64,000 nucleotides of DNA from Verrucomicrobiota bacterium. GTDB lineage: Bacteria; Verrucomicrobiota; Verrucomicrobiia; Opitutales; Opitutaceae. Both the position numbers and the translations under genes were made by a program. This document shows, piece by piece, positions 10,873 through 20,369 of the stretch (its first letter is position 1; the number at the start of each line of letters is the position of its first letter). Where the stretch lies: contig JAEWQP010000001.1 in assembly GCA_023399155.1 (NCBI GenBank), positions 181,202-245,201 on the forward strand, in the 5' to 3' direction. Under the pieces are notes generated by a model. That model made no database searches. It saw nothing but the letters and a program-made list of their open reading frames with translations, and was not told the DNA's origin.

Positions 10873-12822
10873 TTACTTCTTGGCGTTGTCGTCGTCGACG
10901 ACCTCGAAGTCGGCATCGACCACGTCGGCCTTCTTCGGCTCGGGACGTCCGGCGCCGGCGGCGCCGGCGGACGAGGCCTCGCCGGGCCCGCCCTCCGGGG
11001 CGCCCTCGGTCGCTCCGGCCTTCTGCGCCTCGGCATAGAGCTCGGCGCCGACCTTCTGGAGGTTCTCCATCGCCGCCTTCATGCGGGCGACGTCGCCGCT
11101 CTCAAGGTCCTTCCTGGCCTCCGCCGCGGCGGACTCGATCCTGCTCTTCTTGTCGGCGGGGAGCTTGTCTCCCGCGTCCTTGACGAGCTTCTCGATCTGG
11201 TAGATCGCGCTGTCGAGCTGGTTGCGGGTCTCGACCGACTCGCGCTGCTTCTTGTCCTCCTCGGCGTGCGCCTCGGCCTCGCGGGTCATGCGCTCCACCT
11301 CGTCCTTGGACAGGCCGGACGAACCGGTGATCGTGATCTTCTGGTCGCGACCGGTGCCGAGGTCCTTGGCGGATACATTGAGGATGCCGTTGGCGTCGAT
11401 GTCGAAGGTCACCTCGATCTGCGGGGTGCCGCGCGGCGCGGGCGGGATGCCGTCGAGGTGGAAGGTGCCGAGCACCTTGTTGTCGCGCGCCATCGGGCGC
11501 TCGCCCTGCAGCACCTTGATCTCCACGGACGGCTGGTTGTCGCCGTAGGTCGAGAAGACCTGCGACTTCTTCGTCGGGATGGTGGTGTTGCGCGGAATCA
11601 TCGGCGTGGATACGGCGCCGGCCGTCTCGATGCCGAGCGTGAGCGGTGTGACGTCGAGCAGGAGCACGTCGCGCACCTCGCCCTTGAGCACGGCGCCCTG
11701 GATACCGGCGCCGATGGCGACGACCTCGTCGGGGTTCACGCCCTGGTGCGGCGGCTTGCCGCCGAGCTGGCGGGCGATCTCCACGACCTTGGGCATGCGG
11801 GTCATGCCGCCCACGAGCACGAGCTCGTCGATCTGCGAGGACGTCAGCTCGGAGTCCTTCATGCAGTTCTTGAACGGCTGCACGCAGCGCTCGAAGAGGT
11901 GGTCGCAGATCTGCTCCATCTTCGCACGGGTGAGCTGCACGGTGAGGTGCTTCGGGCCCGATGCGTCGGCGGTGATGAACGGAAGGTTGATGTCGTAGGA
12001 CTGGGCGGATGACAGCGCGATCTTGGCCTTCTCGGCCTCCTCCTTGAGGCGCTGGAGCGCCATCGGGTCCTTGCGGAGGTCCACGCCGTTCTCGCGTTTG
12101 AAGTCCTCGACCAGCCAGTTGATGATGGCCTCGTCCCAGTTGTCGCCACCGAGGTGGGTGTCGCCGTTGGTGGCCTTCACCTCGAAGACGCCGTCGCCGA
12201 TCTCGAGGATCGAGACGTCGAACGTGCCGCCGCCGAGGTCGAAGACGGCGATCTTCTCGTCCTTCTTCTTGTCGAGGCCGTAGGCCAGCGAGGCGGCCGT
12301 AGGTTCGTTGATGATACGAAGCACCTCCAGGCCCGCGATCTTGCCGGCGTCCTTGGTGGCCTGGCGCTGCGAGTCGTTGAAATAGGCGGGCACGGTGATC
12401 ACGGCCTGCGTGATCGTCTCGCCCAGGTACTTCTCCGCGTCGGCCTTGAGCTTCGCGAGGACGAACGACGAGATCTGTTGCGGCGAGAACTGCTGGGGCT
12501 TGTCGCCGACCTGGACCTCGATCCAGGCGTCGCTGTTCTTGGCCTCGATGACCTTGAACGGCATGTTGGCCGCCTCCTCACGGACTTCGCTGTATTTGCG
12601 GCCGATCAGGCGCTTGGCGGAGAAAATGGTGTTGCGCGGGTTCGTCACGGCCTGCCGCTTGGCGGCCTGCCCGACCAGGCGTTCGCCGGTCTTGGTGAAG
12701 GCCACGACGGACGGAGTGGTGCGCGCGCCCTCGGCATTGGGGATGACGACGGGCTCGCCGCCTTCCATCACAGCCATGCACGAGTTGGTGGTTCCGAGGT
12801 CGATTCCTAATACACGACTCAT
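10873..12822 (-). CDS. dnaK: Hsp70 chaperone DnaK
   Basis: 649 residues. The N-terminal ATPase opens with GIDLGTTNSCMAVMEGGEP and contains VFDLGGGTFDVSILE. The substrate-binding domain starts near residue 390 (VLLLDVTPLTLGIETAGAV). The helical lid ends in a Gly/Ala/Pro-rich tail and DVVDADFEVVDDDNAKK. The gene heads an apparent dnaK-groES-groEL cluster. No grpE or dnaJ lies next to it, unlike many bacteria. The ATG at 12822 is the canonical start. Confidence 0.98.
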   Translation of the reverse strand: MSRVLGIDLGTTNSCMAVMEGGEPVVIPNAEGARTTPSVVAFTKTGERLVGQAAKRQAVTNPRNTIFSAKRLIGRKYSEVREEAANMPFKVIEAKNSDAWIEVQVGDKPQQFSPQQISSFVLAKLKADAEKYLGETITQAVITVPAYFNDSQRQATKDAGKIAGLEVLRIINEPTAASLAYGLDKKKDEKIAVFDLGGGTFDVSILEIGDGVFEVKATNGDTHLGGDNWDEAIINWLVEDFKRENGVDLRKDPMALQRLKEEAEKAKIALSSAQSYDINLPFITADASGPKHLTVQLTRAKMEQICDHLFERCVQPFKNCMKDSELTSSQIDELVLVGGMTRMPKVVEIARQLGGKPPHQGVNPDEVVAIGAGIQGAVLKGEVRDVLLLDVTPLTLGIETAGAVSTPMIPRNTTIPTKKSQVFSTYGDNQPSVEIKVLQGERPMARDNKVLGTFHLDGIPPAPRGTPQIEVTFDIDANGILNVSAKDLGTGRDQKITITGSSGLSKDEVERMTREAEAHAEEDKKQRESVETRNQLDSAIYQIEKLVKDAGDKLPADKKSRIESAAAEARKDLESGDVARMKAAMENLQKVGAELYAEAQKAGATEGAPEGGPGEASSAGAAGAGRPEPKKADVVDADFEVVDDDNAKK

Positions 12823-13095
12823 GCCCGCGTTTCAGCAGCGAGGGTACCACCGCCGCCGTATTTTCCCGTTTGCGTTGATAGCGAATCAGTTATACGCATA
12901 ATAAGGCGTTTCCCGCCGAAACCCAGGCCGTGCCAGGAAGGTCAGGTTGTCACACTTGTGCGCCACTACCGAGGGTCTGTCCCAGTGGTGTGACACCAAT
13001 CGGCGAGCGGCCTTTTCCGTGTCCGGCCCAGGGATTTTTCGGACACTCGCTGGACGAACGCGCCGAACGCGGCTACCGAATCCGACTTCGTCATC
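12823..13095. promoter_or_regulatory. divergent dnaK / sufT control region
   Basis: About 270 bp between divergent genes. Leftward, TATAAC preceded by TGCG (near 12890-12900) looks like an extended -10 for dnaK, but the -35 region is poor. There is no CIRCE repeat (TTAGCACTC-N9-GAGTGCTAA) and no clear sigma-32 pair, so heat control cannot be read from sequence. Confidence 0.35.
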
Positions 13096-13668
13096 ATGTA
13101 CGCATCAAAAGACCGCACCCTCACGCGCGACACCCCCGCCGTCCAGATTCCAAATGGCGGCACGATCGTCCTGCCGAAAGGCTCGATCGTGACCATCACG
13201 CAGACGCTGGGGGGAAGCTACACGGTGATGTGCGACGCAGGCCTCGCGCGCATTGCAGGCGAAAATGCCGACGCGCTCGGCGACGACCTTGCCGCACTCG
13301 CGACCTCGCCGGCAGACGCGGAGGCAACGGCGAAGGAAACCGCCGACGGTCCACCGCCCGAAGAACGCCTCTGGTCCCAGCTGCGCAATGTCTACGATCC
13401 CGAGATCCCGGTGAACATCGTCGATCTCGGCCTCGTCTATTCCCTCGATGTGCAGCCGAAGCCCGAAACGGGCGGCTACAAAGTCACGATGCAGATGACG
13501 CTCACCGCACCGGGTTGCGGCATGGGGCCGGCCATCGCGGAAGACGCGAAGAACAAGCTCCTGCTCGTGCCCGGTGTCGACGATGCCGAGGTGAATCTCG
13601 TTTGGGAGCCGGCCTGGAATCAGGGGATGATCAGCGAGGAAGGGAAGATGAAGCTCGGGCTGATCTAG
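13096..13668 (+). CDS. sufT: Fe-S cluster assembly protein SufT (MIP18/DUF59 family)
   Basis: 190 residues. The last 100 form the MIP18 (DUF59) domain, with LRNVYDPEIPVNIVDLGLVY and the metal-site motif TAPGCGMGPAIAEDAKNKL. The N-terminal 80 residues match the extension found in the long SufT form. SufT helps Fe-S cluster maturation or delivery in the cytosol. No suf operon is in view. The start at 13096 is supported by the conserved N-terminal extension beginning MYASKDRTL. It ends 49 bp from a convergent gene. Confidence 0.88.
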   Translation: MYASKDRTLTRDTPAVQIPNGGTIVLPKGSIVTITQTLGGSYTVMCDAGLARIAGENADALGDDLAALATSPADAEATAKETADGPPPEERLWSQLRNVYDPEIPVNIVDLGLVYSLDVQPKPETGGYKVTMQMTLTAPGCGMGPAIAEDAKNKLLLVPGVDDAEVNLVWEPAWNQGMISEEGKMKLGLI

Positions 13669-13691
13669 CTTGAGCTGACCTTGAACCGACC

Positions 13692-13717
13692 GTCGCCGAC
13701 GCGCAGCACGCGGCGAC
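13692..13717. terminator. possible bidirectional hairpin between sufT and the monooxygenase
   Basis: A 7-bp perfect stem (GTCGCCG with CGGCGAC) with a 12-nt loop fills the 49-bp gap between convergent genes. There is no T-run, so this is a weak call. Confidence 0.35.
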
Positions 13718-14974
13718 TCACGCCCGAAGGGTGAGGCCCAGGCCGGCCGCCATTTCCGTCAGCGCACCTCCCGAGCCCGGCAGAGCCGAGATGACCTGGG
13801 TCACGGCGCCCGCCACTTCACGCGGGGCGCCGGGTCCCACCGCGATGCCGCCGGTGAGTCCGAGCAAATGTTTCCACTCCTCCCGCGCGTCCACGCGATA
13901 GCGATCCAGCGCACGCTCGGCGCCACGATGCTCCTGGGCGATCGCGCGAGAGAGCGCCTGGGCCTCGCGCAAGCCGACATTCATGCTCTGAATTCCCACA
14001 GGTCCCGTGAGGTGCGCCGCATCGCCTGCGAGCCAGGTGCGCCCGTGTCCGAACGAGTCCGCCAGCCGCCGCTCGAACCGCACCAACATGCGCCAATACA
14101 CGCGTTCGATGCCCGCCGTGAACCACGGCGCGCGCTCGGCCAGCAACCGCTCGAACAACTGCTCGTCCAGCGCGGGGAACACCCCTGGGCCGAAGATCTG
14201 CACCGGCTCGTGGTCCTTGTCGCGCCCGATGCCTTGAACGAGACGCGGGTGCACGGCGAAACTCCAGCGCGCTCGTCCACCGGGAAGCGGCCAGAGCGCC
14301 GCCACGCCGTCGGGATGCAGCACGACCACGACCTCGTCGGGCAACGCGCCACGCACCTGAAACTCGAACACGGCGTAATGCTCCGAGGCAGCCACCTCTG
14401 GAAAGTCGATTCCCAGCTGCCGCCGCACCAGGGACCCATGGCCATCGGCGCCGATCAGGTAGCGGGCCGTGATTGCCTGCGTCCGACGCACCATCCAGTC
14501 CAACCGGGCGGTCGCATAGCCGATGACGCGCTCTTCCAATTCATCCGCCTCGGCGGTGACGCCATCGTCACGCGCCTCGAACCGCGCCAGCCGGTGCAGC
14601 CAGCGCACGGGCACGCCGCGCGCCTCGAGCGCACGCACCAGCACGCCCTCGATCCGGTCCTGCCCGACGACGGCGAGATACGGGTGGCGCGCCCCCTGCC
14701 CCGCCACCGCGAGGGTCGCGATGCGGCGACCGCTGGCTTGAAACACGAGGCGCGGCACGCGCAACGCGCCTTCGAGCGCCTCGTCGAGCACCCCGATGCT
14801 TTCCAGCAGGTCGAGCGAGTGCGGGTGCAGCGCCAGCGCGTAGCTGTGCGTCACGCCCTGGGGCTTGGCTTCGAGCACGATCGCCTGCACGCCTTGCGCC
14901 TGCAGACACAGGGCCGCGGTCAGCCCGACCGGTCCGCCTCCGGCGATCAGGACATCTGTCGTCTCCGTCTTCAT
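13718..14974 (-). CDS. FAD-dependent aromatic-type monooxygenase (PHBH/UbiH family)
   Basis: 418 residues. The N-terminal Rossmann motif VLIAGGGPVGLTAALCLQAQ binds the ADP part of FAD. The second FAD motif TWLAGDAAHLTGPVGIQSMN lies near residue 310. Between them, RYLIGADGHGSLVRRQLGI is the DG motif that contacts FAD and NAD(P)H. This is the FAD_binding_3 class of hydroxylases. The substrate is unknown and no pathway neighbours are present. It is divergent from clpP with 182 bp between, and convergent with sufT. Confidence 0.85.
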   Translation of the reverse strand: MKTETTDVLIAGGGPVGLTAALCLQAQGVQAIVLEAKPQGVTHSYALALHPHSLDLLESIGVLDEALEGALRVPRLVFQASGRRIATLAVAGQGARHPYLAVVGQDRIEGVLVRALEARGVPVRWLHRLARFEARDDGVTAEADELEERVIGYATARLDWMVRRTQAITARYLIGADGHGSLVRRQLGIDFPEVAASEHYAVFEFQVRGALPDEVVVVLHPDGVAALWPLPGGRARWSFAVHPRLVQGIGRDKDHEPVQIFGPGVFPALDEQLFERLLAERAPWFTAGIERVYWRMLVRFERRLADSFGHGRTWLAGDAAHLTGPVGIQSMNVGLREAQALSRAIAQEHRGAERALDRYRVDAREEWKHLLGLTGGIAVGPGAPREVAGAVTQVISALPGSGGALTEMAAGLGLTLRA

Positions 14975-15156
14975 GGGAAATCCCTTCCAGGGAAGGCTCG
15001 GCCTCGGGGGAAGGACAAGCGGTCCGGGTTACGCGCCGACGTTGATGTGACGGGACAAAAGTACTACGACGCGCCCGGGGAGGCAAGTATCCCGGTCCAC
15101 TCACGCTGCATTCGGCTCTTGCGGCATCGAAAAACGCGCATCCACTGTTCGCTAAC

Positions 15157-15762
15157 ATGAACCAAGCCAGCCGCATGATGGCCGAGTGCGACAACGATTC
15201 CTCCAAGCAGCCCTCCAGCGTGCAGGCCTTGCTCCAGCGCAAGTTCCTCGAGCAGCGGAAGGTCTTTCTCTGGGGCGAAGTCAGCGCCGAGTCTGCGCAG
15301 GACCTGGTGGAGAAATTTCTCTATCTCGAGGCAACCGACCCGGGCAAGCCGATCACCTTCTACATCGACAGCCCCGGAGGCTCGATCACCTCGGGCATGG
15401 CCATCTTCGATACGATGAAGCTGATCACCTCGCCCATCACGGTGGTGGTGACGGGCATGGCCGCCAGCATGGGTTCGATCCTGCTGAGCGCGGCGAAGAA
15501 GGGCAACCGCTTCATCTACCCGCACGCACGCGTGCTCATCCATCAACCGCTGATCAGCGGCCGCATGGTGGCGCCCGCCATCGACATCAACATCCAGGCG
15601 AAGGAAATGGAACGCCTGCGCGACGAGTTGAACCGCATCCTGGCCGACGCCAGCGGCCAGCCGCTCGAGAAGATCCTCAAGGATACGGACCGCGATTTCT
15701 ACCTCACGGCGACCGAAGCGATCGAATACGGGCTGGTCGACGCGATCATCGAAAAGATCTAG
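15157..15762 (+). CDS. clpP: ATP-dependent Clp protease proteolytic subunit
   Basis: 201 residues. The catalytic Ser lies in GMAASMGSILLSA, the His in RVLIHQPLISG and the Asp in DTDRDFYLTATEAIEYGLVD, so all three triad residues are present. The handle motif YIDSPGGSITSGMAIFDTM is conserved. It forms the proteolytic barrel used with ClpA/X/C. The partner ATPase is not adjacent, and such stand-alone clpP paralogues are common where several copies exist. The alternative start at residue 7 or 8 (Met-Met) is possible. Confidence 0.93.
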   Translation: MNQASRMMAECDNDSSKQPSSVQALLQRKFLEQRKVFLWGEVSAESAQDLVEKFLYLEATDPGKPITFYIDSPGGSITSGMAIFDTMKLITSPITVVVTGMAASMGSILLSAAKKGNRFIYPHARVLIHQPLISGRMVAPAIDINIQAKEMERLRDELNRILADASGQPLEKILKDTDRDFYLTATEAIEYGLVDAIIEKI

Positions 15763-16025
15763 ATGTGAGTCTGTCCGGAACCCGTTTCCGGTAGGGCGAG
15801 CCTCCACCTTCGCCACGACTTCGGTGGGCGGGCTTACCGAGCCGGGGCTCAGCGAAGACGGTGTTCGCCGGATTGCCTCCGTTGGATCCGCTCACCGAGG
15901 GCATCAGCCTCCGCCGAGGCTTCGGCTTGGCGGGCAAAGACGATGATCATGGCGTTCACCGATCAGTCTTTGCCGAACCAGCGCGCCCTGCCTGCGAAGT
16001 CGTCTTCGCGAGAGCATGACAGGTT
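15763..16025. repeat. intergenic region with a repeat related to 55391-55422
   Basis: Just after clpP, at 15776-15804, the sequence reads CGGAACCCGTTTCC then GGTAGGGCGAG. A closely similar block occurs at 55391-55422. The rest of this 263-bp convergent gap carries further GC-rich imperfect palindromes (for example CTTCGGTGGGCGGGC and AGCCTCCGCCGAGGCTTCG). No ORF is convincing. Confidence 0.5.
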
Positions 16026-19000
16026 CTAGGGATTTCGCTTGGCCGCCATGGCGGCGCGCACGGCCTCGACCAGCACATTCACGGTGAATGGCTTGGGCAG
16101 GAAGGTGGAGATTCCCGCCCGCTTGGCCTCATCGACCAGGGCATCGGTGGCGAACCCACTCGCCCCGACGATCGGCACGTCGGGCCGGATGCGTTTGATT
16201 GCCGCCGTGGCGGCCGCGCCATTCATCACGGGCATGAGCAGGTCCATGACGACGGCGTCGATCGACTGCACCTTTTCAGCAAATCGCTCGACCGCCTCGC
16301 GGCCGTTGCCCGCGGTGATCACCTTGAAGCCGGATTGCTCGAGCGCGCGGCGCGAGAGTTCTCGGACCTGCGCCTCGTCATCGACCAGAAGCAGGCAGGG
16401 AACGCGAGCAGCCGCCTCGCCCGGGGGCTTGGGCGGCACCGCCGGCAGAATCCTGACCGGCTCGTCGTCGGAGAGCGCGGGCAAGATGACACGGAAGGTG
16501 GTTCCCGTGCCTTCGCGGCTCTCGAACTGGATCGTCCCGCGATGCGCCTTCACGATGCCCAGGGCGGTCGACAGCCCGAGCCCCGAGCCCTTGCCCACCT
16601 CCTTGGTGGTGAAGAACGGGTCGAAGACGCGATCGCGGATCCCGGCTGGAATGCCGGTGCCGTTGTCGGCGATGGAAAACACCACGTGATTCCCGGCGCG
16701 CAGCTCGGGATAGTGCTCATGGTTGGCCGGTCCGACTTCCAGGCCCTCGCAGGTCACGACGAGCCGGCCGCCCCGCGGCATCGCGTCGCGCGCGTTCACG
16801 CACAGGTTGAGCAGGACCTGGTGGGCCTCGCGCTCGTCGGCCACGACGCGCGGCAGGTCCAGCGAGGCCGGCTCGATGAGGATCGATATCTCCTTGGGCA
16901 GGGTCTCCACCAGCGTCGTTCCCAGGACCTCGAGGATCCGCTTGGGATGGGCCGGCGCCTGCGGCCTGTTGTCGCCGGCGCCGCGCTTGAAGGCGATGAG
17001 CTGGCGCACGATCGCGGAGGCACGCCGCACGCTGGCCTGCATGAGCTTGATGGACTCGGCGGCCTCGGGATCGTCGGACAGCCTGCGCCGCAGCAGGTCG
17101 AGGCCCATGGTCACGGGCGCCAGGGCGTTGTTGAGGTCGTGGGCCACGCCGCCGGCGAGTGTACCCAGACTCTCGAGACGCTGCGTGCGCCGCAGGTGCT
17201 CCTCCATGCGCCGCCGCTCGGTAACATCCCAGCTGCAGCCGACGATCTTGGCCGTGCCGCTCCCGCGCACCGGCCGGCCGCGCGAGCACAGGTAGCGCAG
17301 CGTCCCGTCGGGGAGCGTGTAGCGGTACTCCACCTCGTAGGCGCGCATCTCGCGCACCGCACGCTCCATCTCCTCGTGCACGACCTTCATGTCCTCCGGA
17401 TGTACCCGCGCGGCGAGTACGGACTCCTCGGCGACATCGTCCCCCGTGCCGAACAGGCGCAAGCACCGGGAATCCAGTCGCACGCGCCGGGTCGCGACAT
17501 CCATGGACCACAGGCCGACGCGCGAGACATCAAGCGCGAGCTCGAGCTCGTCGCGCGCCTCACGCAGCGCGCTTTCCACCGCCTTGAGCGGGGTGAGGTC
17601 GTGCAGGACGGCACAGATCTCCCCGGTGCGGCCGACGCGGAACACGATCGCGCTGACGTGCCGCGTCTCGCCGTCCCGGACGAGTTCCACCAACTCGAGC
17701 TGCTGCGGCTCCCCACCCTGCCGCACGCGTTCGAGGGCCTCGAGCAGGCCTGCCGCGGCCGCCCCCGGGAGCACCTCGGAGAACTCGCGTCCCGCCGCCG
17801 TCTCGCACGGGCATCCCGCGAGGCCGCAGGCCGCCGCGTTGATCTCAACGATCCGTAGTCCGCCCCCGTCCGCGTCCCCGCGGAGCACGAAGACTGCGCC
17901 GGACATCCGGTCGACGACATCGCGGAACCGCCGCTCGATCTCCAGCCGGCCGGCCGCCTCCCGCTCCCGTTCGAGTTGGATGCGCTGCCTCCAGACCATG
18001 GCCAGGACGATCGCGACCGTGGTCAGCAGTCCGGCCGTGAGAACGAGCCAGGGCAGGCCCAGAACCACGCCGGTAAAGAGTTCCGGATTCGGCTCGACCA
18101 GGATCTCCCACCGGCGTCCGACGACCTCGATCACCGACGTGGCGCGAAGATCCTCCAGGGCCGCCCGGCTCGAACCGCCTTCCGTCCAGCTGAAATACAC
18201 CGGCATATCCGCCGCAAGGTCCCGCACGGAGACGTGGAGTTTGTGGATACGCGTGCCGGACATCGCGGCATCGATCATCGGACGGAACGCAAAGACCGCC
18301 GAGACGAACCCGCGGATGCGCTCGCGGACCGGCGCCGCTCCCGGTATGAGGACCACGTCGTTCACCGCGAATCCCTCGCCCAGGCCGCGCCCACCCCGGC
18401 CCACGATGCCAAACGGCGGCGACGCCATCGCCTCCGTGGTGTCGACGGCGGCGAGCTTGTACTCCAGCCACTCCCGATTTGCGGCGAGGTCGAATCCCGG
18501 TTCCTCAGCCATGCCGCCCGGACTGTAGGCATGGACCACCGGGAGATGAACGTCGCGCGAGCCCACCGGCATCCGGCCGCCGGTCGCGTCGTACTCAAAA
18601 ACCGCATACTCAGCGTGCTCCTGCCGCATCGTCCTCTCGAAGGCGGCCAGCCGGTCCTCCGGCACCCAGGCCTGCCATTCCACCGCCACGAGACCCGGCC
18701 ACAGCCCTGCCGTGCGCATCATGAACGAGTCGAACTCCGCCTTGCTGACGTGCGTGCTCGACTCGACGAAAGCAGCCACGGTCTCGACGAACGCCTGAAC
18801 GCCGCCGGCCTGCCGCGCCAGGTTGTGCTCGATCTCCCGCACCGCCTCGGAAAGTCCGCGCTGATACACGCCTTCGCGGTGCGCCCAAGCCAACGCGGTG
18901 ATCAGTCCGGATACGGCCAGCGCGATCGCCGCGACAATGGCGATGCTCACACCGTCGCGCAGACGGTGTGCACGCGCTGAAGCTGGAGCATGGGCTCCAG

Positions 19001-19067
19001 CCATCGACGACGCGGAAGGTCGCGGCAGGGTTTGCATGGGGAGTCTGAAAACAACCACCGCCGCCAT
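16026..19067 (-). CDS. CHASE/PAS hybrid sensor histidine kinase with C-terminal receiver
   Basis: 1013 residues from the GTG or ATG region at 19067; a start at internal Met 11 or 22 is equally possible. Order: membrane helix about 41-62; extracytoplasmic CHASE domain about 70-320 (YSPGGMAEEPGFDLAANREW); second helix about 332-358; a PAS region; a second PAS/PAC ending in WDVTERRRMEEHLR; HisKA with phospho-acceptor His near residue 642 in LGTLAGGVAHDLNNALAPV; HATPase_c with LNLCVNARDAM and GKGSGLGLSTALGIVKAH; a receiver domain from about 890 with phospho-acceptor Asp near 939 in VMDLLMPVMNG. It senses a periplasmic ligand and starts a phosphorelay. No cognate regulator gene is adjacent. Confidence 0.92.
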   Translation of the reverse strand: MAAVVVFRLPMQTLPRPSASSMAGAHAPASARAHRLRDGVSIAIVAAIALAVSGLITALAWAHREGVYQRGLSEAVREIEHNLARQAGGVQAFVETVAAFVESSTHVSKAEFDSFMMRTAGLWPGLVAVEWQAWVPEDRLAAFERTMRQEHAEYAVFEYDATGGRMPVGSRDVHLPVVHAYSPGGMAEEPGFDLAANREWLEYKLAAVDTTEAMASPPFGIVGRGGRGLGEGFAVNDVVLIPGAAPVRERIRGFVSAVFAFRPMIDAAMSGTRIHKLHVSVRDLAADMPVYFSWTEGGSSRAALEDLRATSVIEVVGRRWEILVEPNPELFTGVVLGLPWLVLTAGLLTTVAIVLAMVWRQRIQLEREREAAGRLEIERRFRDVVDRMSGAVFVLRGDADGGGLRIVEINAAACGLAGCPCETAAGREFSEVLPGAAAAGLLEALERVRQGGEPQQLELVELVRDGETRHVSAIVFRVGRTGEICAVLHDLTPLKAVESALREARDELELALDVSRVGLWSMDVATRRVRLDSRCLRLFGTGDDVAEESVLAARVHPEDMKVVHEEMERAVREMRAYEVEYRYTLPDGTLRYLCSRGRPVRGSGTAKIVGCSWDVTERRRMEEHLRRTQRLESLGTLAGGVAHDLNNALAPVTMGLDLLRRRLSDDPEAAESIKLMQASVRRASAIVRQLIAFKRGAGDNRPQAPAHPKRILEVLGTTLVETLPKEISILIEPASLDLPRVVADEREAHQVLLNLCVNARDAMPRGGRLVVTCEGLEVGPANHEHYPELRAGNHVVFSIADNGTGIPAGIRDRVFDPFFTTKEVGKGSGLGLSTALGIVKAHRGTIQFESREGTGTTFRVILPALSDDEPVRILPAVPPKPPGEAAARVPCLLLVDDEAQVRELSRRALEQSGFKVITAGNGREAVERFAEKVQSIDAVVMDLLMPVMNGAAATAAIKRIRPDVPIVGASGFATDALVDEAKRAGISTFLPKPFTVNVLVEAVRAAMAAKRNP

Positions 19068-19218
19068 GGACAGTCATGCCGGACAATGCCTGCGCTCAGA
19101 GATCTGGTTGGCTGCACGTGGTGTGTCAGATGTTGGCACGAATGCCAAGCCGCTCGCTGAGCCGGCCTAAACATCAACCGGAGTTGCCAATCCAGGGCTT
19201 TTCCGCCACATCCGCGGC

Positions 19219-19947
19219 GTGATTCGCCCTTTCCCGCGCCGCCTGCCTGCCCTGCTCGCGATGGCGGCTTTCGCCATCCTGCCCGCCGTCGCCCAGGCCG
19301 CCGTGCTGCGATGGGAGGCCACCGAGGTCTCGATCGATGCGCCACCGCTCGCGGAATCCGTCCAGGCCGCCTTTGTCTTCACGAATACCACGGCCGAGCC
19401 CGTGACCATCGCGGAGGTGCACTCGACGTGCGGATGCACCGTTCCTGAGCTGGACAAACGTACGTACGCGCCGGGCGAATCAGGCACGATCCGGGCCGTG
19501 TTCACGCTCGGCGATCGTGTCGGAACCCAGGAAAAGGCGATCATCGTGGCGACGGCCGCGCCCGCCGCCTCGACCACGACGCTGATGCTGCGGGTGCAGA
19601 TTCCGAAGCTGTTCGAGGTTTCCCCCTACTTCGTCGTGTGGAACCGCGGCGATCCCGCGACCGCCAAGTCCATCGAGCTGCGCCTGCTGCGGCCCGATAT
19701 TCTCACACTCGGCTCCGTGGTATCGAGGCACGCGGTCTTCACCGCAGGCGCCACGCCCGTGGAGGATGCATCCGACCGGGTCGCCATCACGATCACGCCC
19801 GAGTCCACTGACACGCCACTCAACGGCGCGATCGTGGTGAGCCTGCAGACCGCCTCCGGCGAGACACGTCCCGTGACAGTCTACGCGCTGATTCGCGGGA
19901 CGCCGGCCGCCCGGGGGCGCGCGGCCGGATCCGCGCCCGGCCAGTGA
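19219..19947 (+). CDS. secreted DUF1573 protein
   Basis: 242 residues from a GTG at 19219. It has a signal peptide (LPALLAMAAFAILPAVAQA) and a DUF1573 domain about 30-120 with the hallmark STCGCTVPELDK, a CxC-type motif in an Ig-like fold resembling ASPM/SPD-2/Hydin domains. A second beta-rich half follows (about 120-225). The function of DUF1573 is unknown. Its end overlaps the next gene by 4 bp (GTGA), and the third gene overlaps as well, so the three are one operon. The reduced-cysteine theme of all three products suggests sulfur or thiol redox chemistry in the envelope. Confidence 0.82.
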   Translation: MIRPFPRRLPALLAMAAFAILPAVAQAAVLRWEATEVSIDAPPLAESVQAAFVFTNTTAEPVTIAEVHSTCGCTVPELDKRTYAPGESGTIRAVFTLGDRVGTQEKAIIVATAAPAASTTTLMLRVQIPKLFEVSPYFVVWNRGDPATAKSIELRLLRPDILTLGSVVSRHAVFTAGATPVEDASDRVAITITPESTDTPLNGAIVVSLQTASGETRPVTVYALIRGTPAARGRAAGSAPGQ

Positions 19948-20369
19948 TCGCGCTCCGGGAAGGCGTGCTGCTCGCGCTCGTCGCTGCGCTGCCCGCGGCG
20001 ATCGCCGTCGGCTTTCATCCTGAACTGGCCGACCGCGTCCGCGCGGGCCTGCCGGCCGACGCCGTTCGCGCCGCTGAGATGGCGGCCTGGTCGGTGCCCG
20101 TGCTCTGGGTCGACATCCGCGAAGCCGAGGCGATCGCGCGCGGACACATCCCCGGAGCGATCGCGTTCGACGAATCCGCGTTCAGCGAGTCGCTTGGCGG
20201 CATCGTCGCCGTCTGGGAGCCCGGCCAGGCCATCGTGGTTTACTGCGATTCCACGGCGTGCGCGCGCAGCCGCGAGGTCGCGCAGCGCCTGCGCGAGGCG
20301 GGATTCACGGACGTCTACTACCTGCACGGAGGCTGGGAGGCATGGAGCGCGACGCACGCGACACCCTGA
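19944..20369 (+). CDS. membrane-anchored rhodanese-like protein
   Basis: 141 residues, GTG start overlapping the preceding stop (GTGA). One N-terminal hydrophobic helix (about 6-24) is a signal or anchor. The rhodanese fold follows: WVDIREAEAIARGHIPGAI, the active-site loop VVYCDSTACARSREVA with Cys, and the C-terminal LREAGFTDVYYLHGGWEAW. It likely carries persulfide sulfur or acts as a thiol oxidoreductase on the outer face of the membrane. It is translationally coupled to the DUF1573 gene before it and the MauE gene after it. Confidence 0.88.
   Translation: MIALREGVLLALVAALPAAIAVGFHPELADRVRAGLPADAVRAAEMAAWSVPVLWVDIREAEAIARGHIPGAIAFDESAFSESLGGIVAVWEPGQAIVVYCDSTACARSREVAQRLREAGFTDVYYLHGGWEAWSATHATP

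Noticed and set aside
10786..13095. CIRCE operator for dnaK or groES
   Set aside because: No TTAGCACTC-type inverted repeat with a 9-bp spacer in either gap.
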